Part shown: positions 58,871 to 64,000 of the stretch, piece after piece
Layout: every line of letters starts with the position of its first letter
How positions within the stretch are numbered: the first letter of the stretch is position 1
Source: Dichotomocladium elegans
Lineage: Eukaryota > Mucoromycota > Mucoromycetes > Mucorales > Lichtheimiaceae
Direction of reading: 5' to 3'
Length of the DNA stretch: 64,000 nucleotides
NCBI GenBank assembly: GCA_025716815.1
Contig: JAIXMN010000006.1
Coordinates: forward strand, 372,001 to 436,000
Notes under the pieces: generated by a model
The model's input: the letters and a program-made list of their open reading frames with translations, nothing else
The model's database searches: none
What the model was told of the DNA's origin: nothing
Made by a program: the position numbers and the translations under genes

Positions 58871-59541
58871 GGGCCGCCCCCTTCATTTTTCGCTTCTTGC
58901 GTGCCTGTGCCTTGTCCCTGGCGTCGCTTTGGCGTTATTTCCACCCCCCCAGTGCTCTCAATTTTTTACTGTCGTCTTCCTTTTCTCCCGTTCACCTTGT
59001 GTACGTCTTCCTTTTCTCCCGTTCACCTTCTGTAATTTGCCGCTGGCCCGCCTTTCTCCGGCTTCGTGCCCGCATTATGCCTCCAGTGTGCCCCTGCCAT
59101 TGCTTCTGGCGTTTGCTCGCGCTTTGACCCTGTCGTAGCATCGCCACTGCTCCTGGCGCACCATCAATCCTCCACCATGGTTATCGCCATGTGTACACCT
59201 GGATACGCCTGCCTGCAGCGTGCTGGTTGGTAAGTCAAATTGATTTATGTTGACCAACGAAATCTTTTTGGCTGTTTGATAGGACAATTTCATATGAACA
59301 ACATCGTTTCGTCTCGTATGTCGAAATTTATTTCGAAAATAAAGTATACTTCTTCAGATAGGTTAAGCAGCAAAAAATCCATGTGGTATGTAAGCTTTGA
59401 ACCACGGAAACAAAGTAGGACCTGAGTCAGTTGCGTATGGACCGTCCGAGAAATTATTTTTTTTTTTGTTTATCGTCCCCGCCGGCGTACCTTTTTCCTC
59501 CCTCTACTTGCCTACCCCCATCCTTTCGACGAGGATACACA
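58871..59541. other. C-rich then AT-rich spacer before the T5orf172 gene
   Basis: 58871-59110 is unusually C/T-rich, with a direct repeat of CGTCTTCCTTTTCTCCCGTT (58972 and 59004). It gives overlapping open frames in all three plus frames, a compositional effect. 59240-59420 is AT-rich. 59318-59350 resembles 42705-42739. The T5orf172 promoter must lie here. Confidence 0.45.
58972..59036. repeat. short tandem duplication, about 32-bp unit
   Basis: The block CGTCTTCCTTTTCTCCCGTT followed by CACCTT occurs twice, at 58972 and again 32 nt later. It is likely a local slippage or unequal exchange product in C/T-rich sequence. Confidence 0.7.
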
Positions 59542-60526
59542 ATGTCTTCAGGGCACCGGCTATTTCAAACTCTGCCTTGGTATCTGTGGGCGATGCGCAT
59601 CGTTGTATCAGAAACGTTAGGTCCATTTCGTCGACAACCATTCTCAACAAGCGCATCAACATTGAGATTCAAAAAATCGTCTCTGGTAAAACGGCAGTGC
59701 CGCGGCATTCGGCGATCGGACGGTCTCCGGTGCACACGCATGGTTCAAGCCGATGTTATTTGTACGGACGACACACAGCTCTATTGTAACCATCACCAAC
59801 TGCACCTCGACCGTGGCGGCTTAACGATGTTACCACAGCCCTTCGCGGACCCGATACTGAATGGATGGGACTGTAAGTTTCAACATAAACCCCTCCCCAG
59901 CCATCGCCTGCAAATATGTCCACACCCACACACACCCACACACACGTATATATATATATCTATATATATATGTATATATATGTACATGCATAGTATGGAT
60001 CAACAAAAACATGAGCAAGGCAAAGCAACGAAAGCTCCAAGAGGTGATAAAACAACCATTATCCGAAAAAGAAGAAGCCGGTTACATTTATGGATTTGTT
60101 CTACAGCGTGGGCCACGCGTTTCAACGTATCGATATGCATATTTCAAGATTGGTCGGTCGGTAGACCCTCTTAAGCGCATGTATCAGGTTGCGCACACGT
60201 GTAATTATACACCGGAACTCATCGAAGTTCTGCCAAACATACCCACTTCTGCAAAAACAAAACTTGAGCTGATGAAACTCCCCAAATGCCCTGCTCTCCA
60301 TCGTGTGGAGCATCTCATCCATATCGAGCTGGAAGGCCTTTTCCCCCGCGCAGATTTCAAGTGCAAAGAGTGTGGCGTGTGTCACCGGGAATGGTTCAGA
60401 ATTAAACGCGTAATCAAGCCTGATGGAAACCCCTCGTCAGATCGCGAGTTATGGATGACTCATGTCAGGCCAGTCGTCCTCAAGTGGATTCAGTATGGTA
60501 TGGCTACGTCGATCGCAACACTGTAG
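59542..60526 (+). CDS. T5orf172/MUG113-type (GIY-YIG-like) protein
   Basis: Two exons: 59542-59872 and 59994-60526 (287 aa). The N-terminal part has a small Cys/His cluster (RQCRGIRRSDGLRCTR, ICTDDTQLYCNHHQ) that may bind zinc. The C-terminal part is the T5orf172 (DUF1766) domain, a GIY-YIG-like fold: GYIYGFVLQ, then AYFKIGRSVDPLKRMYQVAHTC (the conserved Lys-Ile-Gly-x-Ser/Thr and Arg), then HRVEHLIHIELEG and a Cys knuckle CKECGVCHREWFRI. The family is frequent and expanded in fungi, including fission yeast mug113, with no firm biochemical role, so none is assigned. The intron (59873-59993) carries a (CACACACC)n and (TA)n tract. The first exon's ATG gives a basic N-terminus. Confidence 0.88.
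59927..59980. repeat. CA-rich plus (TA)n microsatellite in an intron
   Basis: A CACACCCACACACACC tract followed by an alternating TATATATATC run. It lies wholly within the T5orf172 gene intron and is prone to length change. Confidence 0.85.
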
Positions 60527-60831
60527 CAAAAAAATGAAGTCATCATGTTGGAAATATTTTGTATCTATTTATTGTATTTATTTACAGTGACATTCGTCAT
60601 GGTAATTCTAGATATCGTGATGAAACATAAAAATAAACTTTACTGTCAGGGGTAATATGGGAGCCTCATAAACAGCAATGTGATTAGTAAAGATCAAGCG
60701 GGGTAGATACGTGTTAGGAGGATGTTTTGGTTTTGGTTGCATGATGGAATGTTGAACGAATAAAGTAAACGGGAAAAGATTAATAAATACAAAAGAGGAA
60801 CGTCGCCGGATGAAAACGGTAATCAACACGG
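60527..60831. other. convergent 3' intergenic region
   Basis: About 305 bp between the T5orf172 gene and the APP1 stop. AT-rich, with no gene seen. Confidence 0.45.
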
Positions 60832-62911
60832 CTACTGTTCGTCCCATGATTGCCATAAAGCGTCACGGATATCCTCGTCGTCTTTGAGCTTGTCAGCGCT
60901 CTCAAACACAACGATCTCGGTCTTGCACATCTGTCTAGCCTTCCAGAGCCGCACCTGAAGGGGGTCGCTGAAGCTTCTATGCGCTGCGGATTGTTGCTGT
61001 GGCTGCTTTTTAAGGAAAAAGGACGTGGAGCGACGCACCAGTCTGGTCGAGGCCGTGGTTACAGATGATGACGAACACTTGGTGGATACATCTCTGATTA
61101 AGATTTTAATGATGCGAGAGTCGAAATCAGCGGCGATACGTGCATAGATCTCGAGGTCCATTTCTCCCGAGTCCCCTATCAAAATGAATTTACGTTTAGG
61201 AAAGTCGAGGAGGATCCGGATTATTGCGTCCCGTTTGGCTTGGCCAGGTACTTCAACAAGACGTGCAAGGAGGCTTCCATCGGCACGAAGATGCATACTA
61301 CCCGGAGGAAAGTCGTATTTTTTCAAAAAGCCTTGGAGCATCGGCATCAATTGGAAAGGACTGTTCGAGACATAGTGAAATGAGGCACCTTGGGAGTACT
61401 AGTGTATTCATAACACATCGGAATGAGTGGAAAGCTGTGAATGAACGAGGGTGCATCCATTACCCATCGCATGTATGCTTCCGCCATTCCAGGAACCTGA
61501 CGGCAGTCTTTGAAGAACGTGTTCGACAGGACGGTCTTGGCGCCTGCAAGAATCTGAGTATCCTTGATAGTATCATCGATGTCGGAAATGATGGAAATCC
61601 CGATGGGTTCGACTAACGTAACAAGTCCAAGGTTGGGCTTAAAGGTGGAAGCATTTGACTCTAAATGGATAACTCGTGTATCGCAGTGGTCACGTTCGTT
61701 CGCCCATGCGCACATCTGTGAATGTGGTACCACGATCTCACCGGCCATAAAGCCGCGGCTGTCAGTCTTGACGGATACGCTGTATAGCGAAGACTGGACA
61801 GAATGGGTGGAGTATGATGAATCCTCCGAAGAGGTGGACGTTACGGAATGTATTGTCGCATTGTTGTCCTGAAAGAAGTCTAAAATGTCGACATCAGACG
61901 GAGGTCTACCATTGATTGTGTTGATATATTGCTGCTGAGCTTCTGCACGACATGATTGAGCTTTTCCTCGGCGGCCATCCAGGATAGTGGAAAGCGGATT
62001 CCCTGGACGACATGCTAGGAAAGGGTCAATATCCTCAAAATTATCGAAGTACATATTGCACTTCAAGGCTGTTTCGTCTGGTGAAGACTGAAAACCGGAG
62101 TCTGTTGAACTGGCTGAGTATCGGCGGCGCGTTCCAACGGTATCATTATCTTGCATGTAGGGCAATATGGCCTCTACCCCAATGGCGGCGGTAGAGTCAT
62201 CTGCCTGAGGCTGAGGAATAATATATTCATTATGATTTGCTGGAGAGACGTGATTATTGTAATCATCAATGTCACTTAAAGCAGAACACCCAACAGCGTT
62301 TATGATAAACTCCTTGTTAGGTTTGTTCTTAGCGAGGAAGTATCTGAAGCGTTGATGGAATAGATCGGAAGACAATGTTGAGGAGGCGTCGTCTGACCCG
62401 GTAGATCCGATGAGGTTTCGTGTGACGCCTAGCCGAAAACCTCTATATTTAGCTATCCTGTCTCGCCCGGGAGTTTTCCCTTTACCCATTGCGATTTTCT
62501 GTTTGGCCGGAGAGATGCGATGCGATAGTGCCCAGCCTCTAGCCGGAATGAGCCACCGTGAAGGATCTGAGCGAAAAGTAAAATATCATGGGGTCAGAAG
62601 ACCATGCCCAACGGATGATTTTTTCCATTTTTCTCTTCACCATCAGTATCACGCTTTGCATATGTTGGAAATAGGATACATTCACGATCATCAGAAGAGC
62701 CTTTTGTCGACAGGCTTCTTCTTTTTGTTGCCAATGATGTAAAGCTGTCCAAAAGAGCGGAAACATTAAGTGCGTCATGATCGTACATTGTCATAGGATG
62801 GTCAACAAGAGAGGAAGATGCCACGTGTGAGTGAATGGACTCGGTGTACATGGTGGAAAAAGTGGCATATATGGACAGAGGATGAAGGAAGAGAGAAGAC
62901 GGAGGGTCCAT
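60832..62911 (-). CDS. APP1: APP1-type phosphatidate phosphatase
   Basis: Actin-patch-associated, Mg-dependent phosphatidate phosphatase family (DUF2183/App1), converting phosphatidate to diacylglycerol. Exons 62911-62641, 62566-61464, 61398-60832 (646 aa). The exon 1/2 junction restores a GW-containing N-terminal block before KYRGFRLGVTR. The middle is Ser/Asp-rich and disordered. The HAD-like catalytic motif DIDDTIKDTQ lies at residue about 419, followed by the VLSNTFFKDCRQVPGMAEAY segment, then YSQGASFHYVSNSPFQL and FILIGDSGEMDLEIYARIA, which are typical of App1. The C-terminus has a polyglutamine patch. All catalytic Asp residues are visible. A downstream ATG at 62489 would drop the conserved N-terminal block, so 62911 is preferred. 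Confidence 0.92.
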
Positions 62912-63785
62912 TCACCCCTTTATATACACCGGAGTATGTATTTGTAAGTTATTTCCTCAATTGCCAGATCGGTTCCGATGATAGGTGGAGTTAAACAAAT
63001 AAGTATATACTTGCTTTTTACAGGATCTTCGCTTCCATTAAACTCGAAGTCAGAGATTGAATGATAATTCAACTTGCATGGTATTCCACACCGTCCACCC
63101 CCATCCCAGCATGGAATGTTTTGCATGTCACGCGGTTGATGTGCGGAGTTCCTCTTGCTACTGCATCTCCACAAGCTGAAACAGATTAGCAATAACATAT
63201 AGCAACGGCCGGTAAAGCAATTTGCTCCTACTCAACGTAACATATTCGTGGGTCTCCAAGCCTCTTCATTGCACATGTCGTAATTACCATCGAAAGGAAG
63301 CATTTTGCGCTTTTTGTCAGAGGGCACGAATCCGTCTTTCGCTTCCTTCCTGGGCCTTCTGCTATAAAACCATTCCACTTTGCTCGAGAGCTCTAAGTTC
63401 TCTTCTTTAGTCCCGTGAATCCCCAACCCGCCCGGATAAGTTCATATGGGGACGTTCAGGCATCCTAGTCAAAAGAACACAGGCCCCTTGTACGACATCG
63501 GCATGACCCGTGCGTTGCATATGGTGGGACGACCAAGGATGTCTTTACATTACAGTGCATTGCATATCGTCTACAAGGATGGTACTTAGGATTCTATACC
63601 ATTCACTGGGACATAAGTTAGGATATAATAACCGATACAGGCCCTCACAGAATATGTGCAAGTAAAATTTCTTATCCAATTTAGAAGGAATATAGTAATA
63701 TTCGACGGGCCAACAACACCGAATGATACCTGTAACAACAAGCATTAGAGTCAGCATTGGGGTTACAAACTTCGAGTAGATTATT
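62912..63785. other. intergenic region upstream of APP1
   Basis: About 870 bp with several short minus-strand frames (63198-62920, 63426-63232, 63829-63545) that contain Cys/Trp/Tyr-rich, protein-like stretches but no recognised family and no obvious splice joins. It could be a fragmentary or degraded gene, or chance. The APP1 promoter lies at the left end. Confidence 0.3.
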
Positions 63786-64000
63786 ATGACAGTTGATAGG
63801 CCACCAGCCACTTCGTCTACCGATCGCAAACTTCGGAACCTGGTTGAGAACGAAAAACTGTCGTCAAGGCCTGGAAAGCAACAGCCATCTGCTGCAATTC
63901 TGCCTACATCATTAATTGTTTTACAGCGGCTACACGTGTACGTGTCACGTTGGTCATTCTTCCTAGCTATTAGACTCCAACAACAGTACCCGTTCCTCCA
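63786..64000 (+). CDS. possible start of a gene cut by the window edge
   Basis: From ATG 63786 a frame stays open to the window end (about 71 codons): polar, Ser/Pro/Lys-rich at first (DRPPATSSTDRKLRNLVENE), then more hydrophobic (VYVSRWSFFLAIRLQQQYPF). I recognise no domain. A spliced gene or chance are both possible. Confidence 0.3.
   Translation, partial: MTVDRPPATSSTDRKLRNLVENEKLSSRPGKQQPSAAILPTSLIVLQRLHVYVSRWSFFLAIRLQQQYPFL

Noticed and set aside
58744..59138. three overlapping plus-strand frames of 89-127 codons
   Set aside because: All three frames are open because the DNA is C/T-rich. There are no domains, and it overlaps the repeat tail.

Overview
The window reads as nuclear DNA of an early-diverging filamentous fungus, most likely Mucoromycota (inference). 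The reasons are gene-dense blocks with many short introns of about 45-90 nt, PDR-type ABC transporters, a GPI-type chitin deacetylase, Golgi and GPI-anchor genes, and two things sparse in Ascomycota and Basidiomycota: a FANCL orthologue and a Fanzor nuclease. Coordinates below are genomic spans from start to stop codon. Splice sites were placed by eye from reading frame, GT(GC)-AG borders and family conservation.

Layout. 1-4112: no convincing gene. 4113-4922: membrane-anchored glutaredoxin, convergent with FANCL (5092-6509, minus). FANCL shares a 152-bp divergent promoter with a SANT/Myb gene (6662-7681, plus). 7851-12961 and 13235-17922 (both minus): two tandem full-length PDR transporters. 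18374-19581 (minus): Rvs161-like BAR protein. 20053-21627 (minus): chitin deacetylase. 22473-25297: ARS2/SRRT. 25648-27978 (minus): YND1 apyrase, divergent from VTI1 (28358-29395). 29845-30982 (minus): transcription factor with two Zn2Cys6 clusters. 32860-37612: 1405-aa DYRK kinase.

37.6-43.6 kb is an insertion-rich island: tRNA-Pro(TGG), a decayed Tc1-like element with inverted ends, a 171-bp MITE with perfect TA duplications, and an apparently intact Fanzor gene (40263-42456). The Fanzor gene is followed by three consecutive perfect hairpins that are a candidate omega-RNA. This is the most exciting item in the window.

43625-45159: queuine tRNA-ribosyltransferase. 45.2-49.1 kb and 56.6-59.4 kb are gene-poor and share diverged, inverted copies of one DDE-transposon family. 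Between them are TOM20 (49134-49880, minus), PUT1 proline dehydrogenase (51524-53460) and GPI1 (53936-56603, minus). At the right are a T5orf172/MUG113 protein (59542-60526), an APP1-type phosphatidate phosphatase (60832-62911, minus) and possibly the start of a gene running off the end (63786 onward).

The genes are mostly housekeeping: redox, DNA repair, RNA processing, trafficking, GPI synthesis, lipid turnover, tRNA modification and polarity signalling. They are not a cluster. The accessory content is the tandem transporters and the transposon island.
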